Of a DNA stretch of 64,000 nt, positions 17,648-26,561 are shown piece by piece. Location: assembly GCA_031376285.1 (NCBI GenBank), contig JANMDN010000002.1, positions 1 to 64,000 on the forward strand, in the 5' to 3' direction. Position numbers and translations under genes: made by a program. The stretch comes from JANMDN01 sp031376285 (GTDB lineage: Bacteria > Actinomycetota > Thermoleophilia > Miltoncostaeales > Miltoncostaeaceae). The first letter of the stretch is position 1; the number at the start of each line of letters is the position of its first letter. Below the pieces are notes generated by a model. It did no database searches. It worked only from the letters and a program-made list of their open reading frames with translations, and was not told where the DNA came from.

Positions 17648-17672
17648 GGGTGCCCGGCCGATTCGGGCACCC
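17648..17672. terminator. Hairpin between convergent glutaredoxin-like and VOC genes
   Basis: Perfect 9-bp stem, 17648-17656 with 17664-17672, loop of 7 bases, sitting between two convergent stop codons. No T-run. Probable bidirectional terminator. Confidence 0.55.
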
Positions 17673-17679
17673 CGGCGGC

Positions 17680-18036
17680 TCAAGTGGGCTGCTGAAAGTG
17701 CGGGTTCTCGATGATCCCGAGGATCGCGCCTCCGGGCACCGTGACGGTCGCCACCTTGATCCCTTCTCCCACGTCGTCGATGCCCGACCGAGGGATCGCC
17801 CCGCCAGTCAAGAGGCCTTCGTGGGCGCTCGCGATCTCGGCAACTCCCCAGTACGTGATCGCTCCAGCGGAGGGGTCGGCGTTCGGGTCGAGGCCGAGTT
17901 CAAAGCCGCCGACGCCGAAGCCGACGTAGTAGGGCTGGTCGAAGTAGGGCTCCAGGCCGAGGAGTCCGCTAAAGAACGCCTTCGATTCCGCGAGGTTTGG
18001 GGCGGGGTAGATCGTTGTTCGCAGGCCGAGGAACAT
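17680..18036 (-). CDS. VOC-family (glyoxalase/bleomycin-resistance fold) protein
   Basis: 118 residues forming one beta-alpha-beta-beta-beta vicinal-oxygen-chelate pair: GLRTTIYPAPNLAESKAFFSGLLGLEPYF and, after a middle section, KVATVTVPGGAILGIIENP. ATG 18036 follows an AAGGAG site; the frame continues upstream through the palindrome but without similarity. Such proteins are metalloenzymes or ligand binders; no specific substrate can be named. It is divergently transcribed from the AAA ATPase, with a perfect palindrome between, so both may answer to the same regulator. Confidence 0.85.
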   Translation of the reverse strand: MFLGLRTTIYPAPNLAESKAFFSGLLGLEPYFDQPYYVGFGVGGFELGLDPNADPSAGAITYWGVAEIASAHEGLLTGGAIPRSGIDDVGEGIKVATVTVPGGAILGIIENPHFQQPT

Positions 18037-18072
18037 TTCTGTCTCCTTCCGGTACGCATGGCTGTATATCTC

Positions 18073-18113
18073 CGTTAGCCATTTATAGCCCGAATGCCTA
18101 TAAATGGCTAACG
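18073..18113. promoter_or_regulatory. 41-bp perfect palindrome between VOC and AAA ATPase genes
   Basis: Inverted repeat with 16-base arms (18073-18088 and 18098-18113) and a 9-base spacer. It is strikingly A/T-rich for this genome. Each arm carries TATAAAT in one direction, which could serve as a -10 element for either gene. The right arm contains an ATG (18104) in frame with the ATPase. It could be an operator for a dimeric regulator, a divergent promoter, or a recombination-related hairpin; the sequence alone does not decide. Confidence 0.75.
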
Positions 18114-19300
18114 GTGGTACTATCACTGCCGTGGATCCTGTCCTAAACCCTTTCACGCCGGGTGCCGGGTCGAGGCCTTACGCGCTCGTCGGGCGAGATC
18201 GGGAACTCCGCAACTTCGAGATCGCGGTGAAGCGCCTGGCGCAAGGGCGTCCCGCAAAGAGTCAAATGCTTACGGGACTTCGTGGTGTGGGTAAGACTGT
18301 TCTTCTTCGAGAGTTCGCGCGGACTGCTCAGTCGCAAGGGTGGGTCCACGAGCAGCTCGAGGCAACCGAGGATCTCCGTTTTGTGGAGGCCATCGCGACC
18401 CTCACCCGGAAGGCGTTGCTCGATCTGAGCGCCACCAAGCGCCTGGCAGATCGCGTACGCCGCGTCAGCGGTGTGCTTCGAGCCTTTCGGATCACCTGGA
18501 AGCTCCCGGAGGGGGTCGACATTAAGATCGATCCGGTATCTGGACCCGCGGACTCCGGGATGCTCGACGACGACCTTGCGGGTCTCTTCGTGGAACTCGG
18601 CACCCTCGCCCGCGAGCATGAGTCCGGAGTGCTCTTCACGATCGATGAGGTTCAATACCTGTCCAAGGAGCATCTCGCAGCCCTCATTGTTGGCCTGCAT
18701 CGCGTTTCGCAGGAGGAGCTTCCCTTCTTGATCGCTGGTGCGGGACTACCGTCGCTTCCTGGTCTTGCGGGCGAGGCGAAGTCGTACGCTGAGCGACTCT
18801 TCGACTTCCCTTCGATCGGGAGTCTTTCCGACGATGACGCCCGGGCCGCGCTTGCCGCACCAGCGAAGGAGCAGGGGATCACCTGGGAGCCAGCGGCGAT
18901 CGAGCGGATTGTCGAGGTCTCGGAGGGCTACCCCTATTTCCTCCAGGAGTTCGGCAAGCAGAGCTGGGACCTCGCCAAGGGTCCACGAAAAATCCGAGCG
19001 GTCGACGTCGAACGCGCGGAGCCGATCGCAGTCGATGAACTCGACACAGGCTTTTTCCGCGCGCGAGTCGATCGGACCAGTGACACTGAGCGAAACTACC
19101 TCCGAGCGATGGCGTCCCTCGGTGGACCGGGGCCCTACCAGTCAAGCGCGGTGGCTCGCGCCCTCCACAAAAAGACCACCCAACTCGGTCCGATCCGCGA
19201 CAACCTCATCAAGCGTGGGCTGTGCTACTCGCCGCGTTGGGGCCAGATTGCCTTCACCGTCCCGATGTTCGACCAGTTCGTCCGTCGGACCCTCAGCTGA
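18104..19300 (+). CDS. AAA ATPase (STAND/COG1672-like ATP-binding protein)
   Basis: 398 residues from ATG 18104; GTG 18131 (MDPVLNPFTPGAG) gives the N-terminus typical of the family and may be the real start, since the ATG lies inside the palindrome. Walker A is GLRGVGKT (about residues 58-65), Walker B GVLFTIDEVQ, and sensor-like LPFLIAGAGLPSLPG follows. The C-terminal third looks like winged-helix repeats (SSAVARALHKKTTQLGPIRDNLIKRGL), as in archaeal-type ATPases with DNA-binding tails. Family members are widespread and of unclear function. The stop overlaps the convergent serC stop by 8 bases. Confidence 0.85.
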   Translation: MANGGTITAVDPVLNPFTPGAGSRPYALVGRDRELRNFEIAVKRLAQGRPAKSQMLTGLRGVGKTVLLREFARTAQSQGWVHEQLEATEDLRFVEAIATLTRKALLDLSATKRLADRVRRVSGVLRAFRITWKLPEGVDIKIDPVSGPADSGMLDDDLAGLFVELGTLAREHESGVLFTIDEVQYLSKEHLAALIVGLHRVSQEELPFLIAGAGLPSLPGLAGEAKSYAERLFDFPSIGSLSDDDARAALAAPAKEQGITWEPAAIERIVEVSEGYPYFLQEFGKQSWDLAKGPRKIRAVDVERAEPIAVDELDTGFFRARVDRTSDTERNYLRAMASLGGPGPYQSSAVARALHKKTTQLGPIRDNLIKRGLCYSPRWGQIAFTVPMFDQFVRRTLS

Positions 19301-20420
19301 GCGCCGAAACGACGTGGTCGATCGATTGGGTGAGGCGCGAAACGTCCTCTGGATCGACGGCGGGAAACATGGCGGCCCGAAGCTGGTTGCGGCCGAGTTT
19401 GCGGTAGGCGTCGGTATCGACGACTCCGTTTGCCCGAAGCACCTTCGAGACCGCAGTCGCATCGATTGCGTCGTCGAGATCGATCGTGCCGACGACATGA
19501 CTGCGCTTTGCCGGATCGGTGACGAACGGCGTCGCGTAGTCCGACGCTTCCGCCCAACCGTAGAGCGCCGCGGCCGACTGGTCGCAGCGTCCGGCTGAGA
19601 AGTCGAGGCCGCCGTTCGAGTTCATCCAGTCGAGTTGCTCGGCGAGGAGGAAGATCGTTGCAAGGGCCGGGGTGTTGTAGGTCTGGTTTTTGCGTGAGTT
19701 CTCAAGCGCGATCGTGAGGTCAAGGCCGGCGGGAATCCAGCGGCCCGACGCGCCGATCTTCTCGATGCGTTCGACGGCCGCCGGGGAACACGCGGCGAGC
19801 CAGAGGCCGCCGTCGGAGGCGAAGCACTTTTGGGGGCTGAAGTAGTAGACGTCGAACTGGTCGGCATCGACGCGCAGGCCGCCTGCGCCGGAGGTCGCGT
19901 CGACGAGCACGATGCCATCGGCGCCCGTTGGGCGCCGAATCTCCATTGCGACACCCGTCGACGTTTCGTTGTGCGTCAACGCGTAGGCGTCGATCCCGGC
20001 TTCGGCGACCGGGAGGGGGTGATCTCCCGGATCGGCCTTGATGATGGACGGCTCGCCGAGGTGCGGCGCGGCCTGGACCCCTTGCGCGAACTTCGACGAG
20101 AACTCCCCGAACCAGAGGTGCTGGCTGCGGTCCTCGATGAGCCCGAAGGCGGCGGCATCCCAGAAGAGGGTCGCTCCACCGTTTCCGAGGAGCACCTCGT
20201 AGCCATCGGGGAGGTCGAAGAGCTGGCTGATGCCGTCGCGCACGCGGCCGACGAGCGCCTGAACTGGCTTCTGCCGGTGGCTCGTCCCGAGGAGCGTCGG
20301 CGCGGCGGCGGCGAGGGCGTCAACGGCGGCTTGGCGGACCTTTGAGGGGCCGGAGCCAAAGCGTCCGTCGCGGGGCAGGAGGGCGGTGGGAATGCGGATG
20401 TCGGAGGCGTTTGTCGTCAT
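19293..20420 (-). CDS. serC: Phosphoserine aminotransferase (mycobacterial type)
   Basis: PLP-dependent class V aminotransferase, 375 residues from ATG 20420, converting 3-phosphohydroxypyruvate to phosphoserine. It starts with PTALLPRDGRFGSGPSKVR, has LGTSHRQKPVQ, the substrate/cofactor residues HNETSTGVA, and the PLP lysine in SPQKCFASDGGLW. This arrangement is the actinobacterial/mycobacterial SerC subgroup rather than the E. coli one. It converges with the AAA ATPase. About 265 bases with no convincing gene separate it from acuC. Confidence 0.94.
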   Translation of the reverse strand: MTTNASDIRIPTALLPRDGRFGSGPSKVRQAAVDALAAAAPTLLGTSHRQKPVQALVGRVRDGISQLFDLPDGYEVLLGNGGATLFWDAAAFGLIEDRSQHLWFGEFSSKFAQGVQAAPHLGEPSIIKADPGDHPLPVAEAGIDAYALTHNETSTGVAMEIRRPTGADGIVLVDATSGAGGLRVDADQFDVYYFSPQKCFASDGGLWLAACSPAAVERIEKIGASGRWIPAGLDLTIALENSRKNQTYNTPALATIFLLAEQLDWMNSNGGLDFSAGRCDQSAAALYGWAEASDYATPFVTDPAKRSHVVGTIDLDDAIDATAVSKVLRANGVVDTDAYRKLGRNQLRAAMFPAVDPEDVSRLTQSIDHVVSALS

Positions 20421-20685
20421 GGGCGGACTATGCCGGATGCCCACGGTGGCCGCCTGGAGCAAAGGGTGCCTCGCCTCAGCTGTGATACCTCAGTCGGTGA
20501 ACGACGATGCGGCGACACGAACGATCGTGGAGGGCTACCGGCATGTGCCCCGGGCCAGACAGACGAGTGGGGAGACCTCGAACTGCGGACCGACTCGGCA
20601 CACGCGGACACGTTGCGACGGCTCGAGCCAGAGGAGCGGGAGGCTGGCCTCGTCTGAGAACGCTTTGAACGAGGAACTCCCAGAC

Positions 20686-21879
20686 CTAACGACCGGGCGG
20701 ACCAATCCCCAGGGCGGATTTCGTCTCAGCGAGTGCCCATTCGAGGCCCTCCGCGGCCGCCTGGTCGCGCTTCTCGTCTGGCTCCGGGGCAACGTCCTCC
20801 AACCACGTCTTCGCGGGCTCTGGGCAGCCTGCGGCGCGCACGATCTCCCGCCACGATTCCGGGAGCGGCCTATCCGAGTCGATCGGGACGCCCGCAAGCT
20901 CCCATGCGAGCGCAGCCCACGCCCGGGGTGGTGCCAGGCACGGGTTGTAGCCGCCGCCGCCCATCGCGACGATCCGTCCGCCGCAGACCTCGTCAGCCAG
21001 CTCCCGCAAGTGGCGCCACAGCTCGGGGTAGAAGTCAATCGTCGTCAGCATATGGGCCAAGGGGTCGGCGTGATGGTGGTCGACCCCGCACTGCGCAACG
21101 ATCGCTTGTGGGTCGAATTCCCGCACGACTGGCGCGACGATCTCGTCGAAGGTGCGTCGATACGCGTCGTTGCCCGAGTCAGGCGGCAGCGCGACGTTCA
21201 CCGACGACCCGGGCGCTCCGGGCCCGCCCGTCTCGTCGGCAAAGCCGGAACTCGGGAAGAGGTACTTCCCGCTCTCGTGGACCGACACCGTCAGCACACG
21301 AGGGTCGTCGTAGAAGATGTCCTGGGTGCCGTTTCCGTGGTGAACGTCGAGGTCGATGTAGGCGACGCGGTCAAGGCCAGCGTCGAGGAACGTCTGCACC
21401 GCAATCGCCGTCTCGTTGTACATGCCAAAGCCCATCGCCCGGTTCGCAAGGCCGTGGTGCGCGCCCCCTGCCGGGACGAGTGCGCGGATCGCCTCTTGGC
21501 GAATGATCGCCTCGCTTGCACGAGCGCACGCCGAACAGGCCCGAGCGGAGTCCTCATGCATCCCGGCGTAGGCGTTGTTGTCGCCGCCGATGCCCCACTG
21601 GCCGGCATCGGGACCGGACGCAAGGATCGGCTGCGCGCTGTAGCGACGGATTGCCTTGATGAAGGCCGGCGCGAAGACTCGAGCGAGGGCCTCGTCGCCG
21701 AGGGGTGGGGGACCGGGTTCGATCGCCACATTCGGCAGCTCAAACAGGCCCGACTCACGACAAAGCGCGACCGCCAGTTGGTGGCGGCGGGCATCGGTGG
21801 GATGGTCGCCCCCGAAGCGCATCCCATGCTCGCCGTCATGAATGACGAGGAGGGTCAGGGGCTTCCGGGAATCGGACAT
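20686..21879 (-). CDS. acuC: Histone-deacetylase-family protein (AcuC-like)
   Basis: 397-residue zinc hydrolase of the HDAC/acetoin-utilisation fold. Zn and catalytic motifs are visible: PAGGAHHGLANRAMGFGMYN (the His-His pair), YIDLDVHHGNGTQDIFY (metal-binding Asp and His), and AQCGVDHHHADPLA. AcuC in Bacillus deacetylates acetyl-CoA synthetase; that target is not encoded here. ATG 21879 is used; an upstream in-frame start at 21897 exists. The start codon lies within an 11-bp inverted repeat that could hide it. Confidence 0.9.
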   Translation of the reverse strand: MSDSRKPLTLLVIHDGEHGMRFGGDHPTDARRHQLAVALCRESGLFELPNVAIEPGPPPLGDEALARVFAPAFIKAIRRYSAQPILASGPDAGQWGIGGDNNAYAGMHEDSARACSACARASEAIIRQEAIRALVPAGGAHHGLANRAMGFGMYNETAIAVQTFLDAGLDRVAYIDLDVHHGNGTQDIFYDDPRVLTVSVHESGKYLFPSSGFADETGGPGAPGSSVNVALPPDSGNDAYRRTFDEIVAPVVREFDPQAIVAQCGVDHHHADPLAHMLTTIDFYPELWRHLRELADEVCGGRIVAMGGGGYNPCLAPPRAWAALAWELAGVPIDSDRPLPESWREIVRAAGCPEPAKTWLEDVAPEPDEKRDQAAAEGLEWALAETKSALGIGPPGR

Positions 21880-21888
21880 TCCCGGAAG
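21862..21888. promoter_or_regulatory. Inverted repeat covering the acuC start codon
   Basis: Perfect 11-base arms (21862-21872 and 21878-21888) with a 5-base spacer. In mRNA this would form a stable hairpin with the acuC ATG (21877-21879) at the loop/stem junction; as DNA it is a candidate operator. Possibly also a terminator for upstream transcription. Confidence 0.5.
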
Positions 21889-21900
21889 CGTACCCACTGA

Positions 21901-23847
21901 CTACCGGCGCCTGATGACCACCTTGCGCCACGCGGAGCGGTTTCCGGCCCGGTCTTCGACGCGCACGTAAACCACCCTTGAGCGGGTGGAGAGCCGCACG
22001 ACCTTGCGGTAGCGCTTGACCGTTTCCGGGCCACCGCGGTAGCGGCTGATGCGAACCTTCGAGAGCCCCGAGATCCGGTCGCCGGCTTTCAGAAACAGAA
22101 GGATGCGACCCCGACGACGGATGGCGCTCGCGCGTCGCAGTCGAGGCGCGAGGTTGTCGACGGTGATCTGGTCGCTGAACGTCGCGGCCGGGTCGGGGTC
22201 GTACGACGCGCGCTTGGATGAGCCCACAAAGCGCACGTACACGGCGCTGACGTTCGATACTGGAGCGCCGAGCGTCCACGAAATCGTCGCCTTCACTCCG
22301 GTTGGTTTGGCGCCCGAGAACGCCGGATCATTCGAGATCAGCACGCTTTTTGTGAGACGTGGCCAGACGAGGTTGAGGCTCACACGCCCGCCGCGGGAGA
22401 AGATCGCTCCTCGGTTGATCGAGACGCCCGCGGTGCCGGGTGGCGGTGTCGGTCGAACTTCGATGCGTCGGCTGGCGACGGCCGTCTTGCCGTCTGCGCT
22501 CACGACCTTGACGCGCACGGTGCGAGTTCCAGAGAGGCGGAAGCGCACCTGAGTCGTCGGAGTCGTGCCGGTCTTCAGCTCGTACTTGCCGTTTCCGTCG
22601 CGGTCCCACTCAAAGCGCGCGATGGCGCCTGAGGGTGCGGTCGAGGCGGAGGCATCAAGGGTGACGAGGTCGTTCGTGAGAACCGCGAGCGGCGCGGCGA
22701 GGACGGCCTTGGGGGTATTGGACGTAACGCTCACCGCAAGCGACGCGACGTCTTCGTTTCCAGCGATGTCGGTGACCCGTACGCGAAGGGTCCGGGCGCC
22801 GGCGACGAGGGTCAGATCCCGGGTCGATGCCGTGCCGCCGAGGGTTTCAAAACTGCCGTTGCCGTCGAGGTCCCAGTCGTAGCGGGCGATCGCTTCGAAG
22901 GCCGGTGTCGAGGCGCCCGCATCGAGGGTCGCCTTCGTGCCGCTTAGGAGCGTTCCGGTCGGTTGCGAGAGGCGAAGCGCCCCGGTCGGCCGTTCATCAA
23001 AACGAAGGAGCTGTTTGCCGGAGACCGCGTAGATCGAACGGTCAGCTGCGAGGGCGATGTCGGCGAGTGAGCGTCCGGTCGCGGACGTCCGGCTGGCCCC
23101 GTCGGCGCTGAAGCGCTTGAGCGTGGTCAGGGTCTTGTCCCAGGTTCGCCCGATCGTCTCGTTGCGGACCCGGTCGACGGTCAGGCCGAGCGCGCTGGCA
23201 GCGGTGTTCGTCGTACCAGTGTCGAAGGTCTGAAGCGTCGCGCCAACCGACGACACGCGTTTGAGGCTGTTGATGCGACCTGCGAACACGACCTCGCCGG
23301 CCTGGTTGACGCCAATCTCGACCGGCAGCGTGGAAAAGCCGGTCTCGACGCAGTCGACGGTAAGGGTTGCGCTCACCGCGAGACCGGCCGCCATCCGCCG
23401 GACCTGGCATGAGGCTCCATCAGAGCTGTAGACCGTTGCGCCGCCCGGGGCCACCGCGACGTAGCGCGCACCGTTCGGCGGTCCGGACCCCGTGAGTTGA
23501 CCGGCCGCTGAGAACGTTTGGATGCGGCTTGCGTCGGCGACGAACGTCGTCTCGCCGTTCTCACTCACGGCGATGTCGGTTGGGCCATCGACGAACTGCC
23601 CGGCACCGGTGCCCCGGGCTCCGAAGCTCGACAGATAGGCGCCGTCGGACTTGAAGCGCTTGACGAGTCCGCTCGAGGTATCGCCGACAAGGATGTCGCC
23701 GTTCGGTGCCACCGCGACCGCGGTTGCGTTCACGAGGACGCCGGCACCGCTACCTCCATCGACGATGGTGGTCATCTTGGCCGATGCGCCGCCGACACCC
23801 ACCGCGAGGGTGGTGATGGCAGCCGCTCCGAGGCAGAGGCGTTTCAC
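21901..23847 (-). CDS. Secreted NHL-repeat/PKD-like protein
   Basis: 648 residues from GTG 23847, which has an AGGAG site and begins a clear signal peptide (MKRLCLGAAAITTLAVGVGGASA). Residues about 25-310 contain NHL-type beta-propeller strands (AVAVAPNGDILVGDTSSGLVKRF, PTDIAVSENGETTFVADAS). Two PKD/Ig-like units follow, each with W/FDxDGNGxxE (YDWDLDGNGSFE, FEWDRDGNGKYE). A C-terminal fibronectin-like part ends in a very basic RKVVIRRR. Probably extracellular or wall-bound; ligand unknown. This build is common in secreted proteins of soil Actinomycetota. Confidence 0.8.
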   Translation of the reverse strand: MKRLCLGAAAITTLAVGVGGASAKMTTIVDGGSGAGVLVNATAVAVAPNGDILVGDTSSGLVKRFKSDGAYLSSFGARGTGAGQFVDGPTDIAVSENGETTFVADASRIQTFSAAGQLTGSGPPNGARYVAVAPGGATVYSSDGASCQVRRMAAGLAVSATLTVDCVETGFSTLPVEIGVNQAGEVVFAGRINSLKRVSSVGATLQTFDTGTTNTAASALGLTVDRVRNETIGRTWDKTLTTLKRFSADGASRTSATGRSLADIALAADRSIYAVSGKQLLRFDERPTGALRLSQPTGTLLSGTKATLDAGASTPAFEAIARYDWDLDGNGSFETLGGTASTRDLTLVAGARTLRVRVTDIAGNEDVASLAVSVTSNTPKAVLAAPLAVLTNDLVTLDASASTAPSGAIARFEWDRDGNGKYELKTGTTPTTQVRFRLSGTRTVRVKVVSADGKTAVASRRIEVRPTPPPGTAGVSINRGAIFSRGGRVSLNLVWPRLTKSVLISNDPAFSGAKPTGVKATISWTLGAPVSNVSAVYVRFVGSSKRASYDPDPAATFSDQITVDNLAPRLRRASAIRRRGRILLFLKAGDRISGLSKVRISRYRGGPETVKRYRKVVRLSTRSRVVYVRVEDRAGNRSAWRKVVIRRR

Positions 23848-23948
23848 GTATGGACTCCTAGCTCGCTTGACGCGGACGGGTCCACGGTGGCAGCCGTCTG
23901 CCAACGCCCCGTACCCGTGCGGTGATGATTCTGTAAGCCCGGCGGAGG

Positions 23949-25061
23949 CTACTCGGAGGCCTCCGCCGCAGCGCGTCGGGCGACGAGGGCTCCAATGACG
24001 TTGGCCGGGTCATCCATTGTCGCCACGAGCGGGCGAGCCACACGGCCGTCGAAGAGTTGTCGAAGGAGCGGCCAGACGGGGAGCTCGCGGGTCCAGAACG
24101 CCGAGCCGAAGAGGATCATCGGGGCGGCATCGGACAGGCGCTTCGCGTAGTAATTCTGGGTCGCGTCCTGGAAGACCTCCTGCACAGTCCCGGCCTTCCC
24201 CGGAGCGAAGATCACCCCGGCGTTTGCGATCGTGAGGAGGCCGTCCTCGCGGACGCTGTTGGCGAAATACTTGGCGATGTGGGTGGCAAACGGGTTCGTC
24301 GGCTCGTGCCCATAGAACCATGTCGGTACGCCGATGGTGACGGTCCCAGGCTCAGGAGGTAACGCGGCCCGAGCGCGGAGTCCGGCACCGATCCAGCGCT
24401 CCAGGCACGCGTGCCCGCCTTGGAACGTTGGCACCTTCGCAAGCTGAGCGAGCACCCGTCCAAGCTCCCCGTCGCTTCGACCGCAAAGGGACGCACCGAG
24501 GTTTGCGGCCTCCATCGCCCCGGGGCCCCCGCCCGTTGCGACGAGGAACCCCGCCTCAGCGAGACCTCGCCCGATGTGCACGATCTGTTCGTAGCCCTCG
24601 TCGCCCCGAACGAGCGCGTGACCGCCCATGACGCCGACCACCTGGCGGCCGGCGATCAGCTCGTCAAGGGCGTCTTCGATCGAATGGTCGTGAATGCGCT
24701 GAAGGAGGGCGGCGAAGATATCCCCACGCCGGTGCCGGAGCCACCAGTCATAGATCGCGGCGTCGCCGGGCGCTCCATCGGTGGGGTAGAGGGCGTCGGC
24801 GTCGTAGAGCCCGCGCCGCCACGGATCAAATGGCAGGTCGGGGATGGTTGGAAACACCAGCGCGTGCCGCCCGATCAGGTCGACCGTGGCGCGGGGGGTC
24901 AATCTGCACCCGAGAAAGACCCCGCCCGCCACCCGCGCGCGCCCGAGCACTGTGGACCTCCGCCGCAGGTCGAGGCCGGTGACGACGACGCCCCGGAGCG
25001 GGTGCCCGGCCACGACCAGCGCGTCGAAGTCGTCCAGCCGCTCGACTTCGGCCCGTGGCAA
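23949..25061 (-). CDS. LOG-family protein (Rossmann fold, lysine-decarboxylase-like)
   Basis: 370 residues. The second half is a LOG domain with both signatures: GGGPGAMEAANLGA, and PGKAGTVQEVFQDATQNYY in the place of PGGxGTxxE. LOG enzymes release cytokinin bases from their ribotides, but here the motif reads PGKAGT, and about 130 extra residues precede the domain, so the substrate may differ. TTG 25061 lies 2 bases beyond the ABC ATPase stop, so it is the last gene of the amino-acid transport operon. The N-terminal part (GVVVTGLDLRRR, GVFLGCRLT) looks like a short beta-repeat segment. Confidence 0.8.
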   Translation of the reverse strand: MPRAEVERLDDFDALVVAGHPLRGVVVTGLDLRRRSTVLGRARVAGGVFLGCRLTPRATVDLIGRHALVFPTIPDLPFDPWRRGLYDADALYPTDGAPGDAAIYDWWLRHRRGDIFAALLQRIHDHSIEDALDELIAGRQVVGVMGGHALVRGDEGYEQIVHIGRGLAEAGFLVATGGGPGAMEAANLGASLCGRSDGELGRVLAQLAKVPTFQGGHACLERWIGAGLRARAALPPEPGTVTIGVPTWFYGHEPTNPFATHIAKYFANSVREDGLLTIANAGVIFAPGKAGTVQEVFQDATQNYYAKRLSDAAPMILFGSAFWTRELPVWPLLRQLFDGRVARPLVATMDDPANVIGALVARRAAAEASE

Positions 25062-25063
25062 TT

Positions 25064-25792
25064 TCAGAGCACCTGCGCGAGGAAGCGCTTGGTCCGCTCC
25101 TCGCGGGGGGCGTCGATTACCTGACTCGGAGGGCCTTGCTCGACGATCACTCCGCCGTCCATGAGGACGACTCGGTCGGCGACCTCTCGAGCGAAGCCGA
25201 TCTCGTGGGTCACGACGGCCATGGTCATCCCGCTCTCGGCCAGCCCGCGCATCACGCCGAGGAAGTCTTTGACCGTCTCCGGGTCGAGGGCGCTCGTGGC
25301 TTCGTCGAAGAGCATGGCGTCCGGGTCCATCGCGAGGGCGCGGGCGATGGCGACGCGCTGCTGCTGGCCGCCGGAGAGGCGCGACGGGTGCTCATCGACT
25401 TTGTCGGCGAGACCAACTTGCGCAAGCAGCTGACGGCCGCGCGCGTGGGCCTGGTCCTTCGTCACGCCGAGGACTTTCATTGGTGCGAGGACGACGTTCT
25501 CGAGCGCGGTTCGATGGGGGAAGAGGTTGAACTGCTGAAAGACCATGCCGACCCGCTGGCGTAGGGCGTTGACCGGCGCGCCGGGGGCAGTGATCTCGTC
25601 ATCCCCGATAAAGACCTGGCCGGAGGTTGGGCGCTCGAGGAGATTGAGACAGCGAAGGAGCGTCGACTTCCCGGATCCCGACGGGCCGAGGATGCAGACG
25701 ACCTCACCACGCTCGATGTCAAGGTCGATCCCGTTCAGGACCGTGTTCTCGCCGTAACGCTTGACGAGGCTGCGGACGCGAATGGCGCTCAT
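25064..25792 (-). CDS. Polar amino acid ABC transporter, ATP-binding protein
   Basis: 242-residue ATPase of the GlnQ/HisP class. Walker A GPSGSGKST, Q-loop region VGMVFQQFNLFPHRT, signature LSGGQQQR, Walker B AMLFDEATSALDPE, and the H-loop AVVTHEIGFA are all intact. Its start overlaps the permease end by 4 bases. Together with that permease and the lipoprotein it forms a complete importer for one amino acid, whose identity cannot be told from sequence. Confidence 0.93.
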   Translation of the reverse strand: MSAIRVRSLVKRYGENTVLNGIDLDIERGEVVCILGPSGSGKSTLLRCLNLLERPTSGQVFIGDDEITAPGAPVNALRQRVGMVFQQFNLFPHRTALENVVLAPMKVLGVTKDQAHARGRQLLAQVGLADKVDEHPSRLSGGQQQRVAIARALAMDPDAMLFDEATSALDPETVKDFLGVMRGLAESGMTMAVVTHEIGFAREVADRVVLMDGGVIVEQGPPSQVIDAPREERTKRFLAQVL

Positions 25793-26532
25793 GGCGTCAT
25801 CACGGTTGGGCCCCGGCCGGTCTTGCGTTGCTCGCGGGCGATGATGTGGTCGAGCAGCCAGATCATGGGGAGGGTGAACACAAGAAAGAAACCGGCCGCA
25901 CCGACGAGCGCGGATCCGTTCAGGTTCACGCTCTGGGCATCGCGCGCGACGCTCACGACATCCCCGACGGCGAGGATCCCGGCCAAGGACGTGTCCTTCG
26001 TGAGTGCGACGAAGTCGTTCATCAAGGGCGGGAGGACGCGCTTGACGGCCTGGGGCAGGACCACCAGGCGCATGGTCTGGCGGTCGCTCATTCCCAAACT
26101 ACGGGCGGCCTCGGCCTGGCCTCGATCAACCGACTCGATACCTGCCCGGTAGACCTCGGCGATATAGGCGGCGTAAACGAGGCCGAGCGCGATGAACGCG
26201 ATCTGGAACTCGGTGAGGTCCTTGACGCCAGCGATTGGCAGCTGCGGGAATGTGCCGTAGAGCAGGAGGAGGACGATCAGCGCTGGGACGCCGCGGAAGA
26301 CATCGATGTACGCACGCGCAAGGCCACGGAGTGGGGCGGAGGCAAGGCGGAGCACTCGCGAACCGCTGCGGGGGCGGCTGCGCCGTGCGAGCGCGAGGAG
26401 CAGGCCGAGGGACAGCGCGATCGCCCAGGCGATCAGCGCGATTTGAAGCGTCACCCAGAAGCCGCGGGCAAGGTCCGGCAAGTACTTCTGAATGATGTCC
26501 CAGTCGAAGTACTGCCGAAAAACCTTGTCCAC
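25789..26532 (-). CDS. Polar amino acid ABC transporter, permease
   Basis: 247-residue membrane protein of the His/Glu/Gln/Arg permease family. Hydrophobic segments are at about 25-45, 75-95 and 205-225. The coupling-helix motif is EAARSLGMSDRQTMRLVVLPQA, and the N-terminal LARGFWVTLQIALIAWAIAL is typical. A single permease gene implies a homodimer. GTG/ATG-like start at 26532; 29 bases follow the binding-protein stop. Confidence 0.92.
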   Translation of the reverse strand: MDKVFRQYFDWDIIQKYLPDLARGFWVTLQIALIAWAIALSLGLLLALARRSRPRSGSRVLRLASAPLRGLARAYIDVFRGVPALIVLLLLYGTFPQLPIAGVKDLTEFQIAFIALGLVYAAYIAEVYRAGIESVDRGQAEAARSLGMSDRQTMRLVVLPQAVKRVLPPLMNDFVALTKDTSLAGILAVGDVVSVARDAQSVNLNGSALVGAAGFFLVFTLPMIWLLDHIIAREQRKTGRGPTVMTP

Positions 26533-26561
26533 GGCGTTAAACCTTCAGGTTCGCGGACCGC

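Noticed and set aside
20430..20657. 75-codon open frame between serC and acuC, with a plausible acidic C-terminal half
   Set aside because: The first half looks non-coding, no ribosome-binding site is present and I recognise no family. A decayed gene is possible but unsupported.
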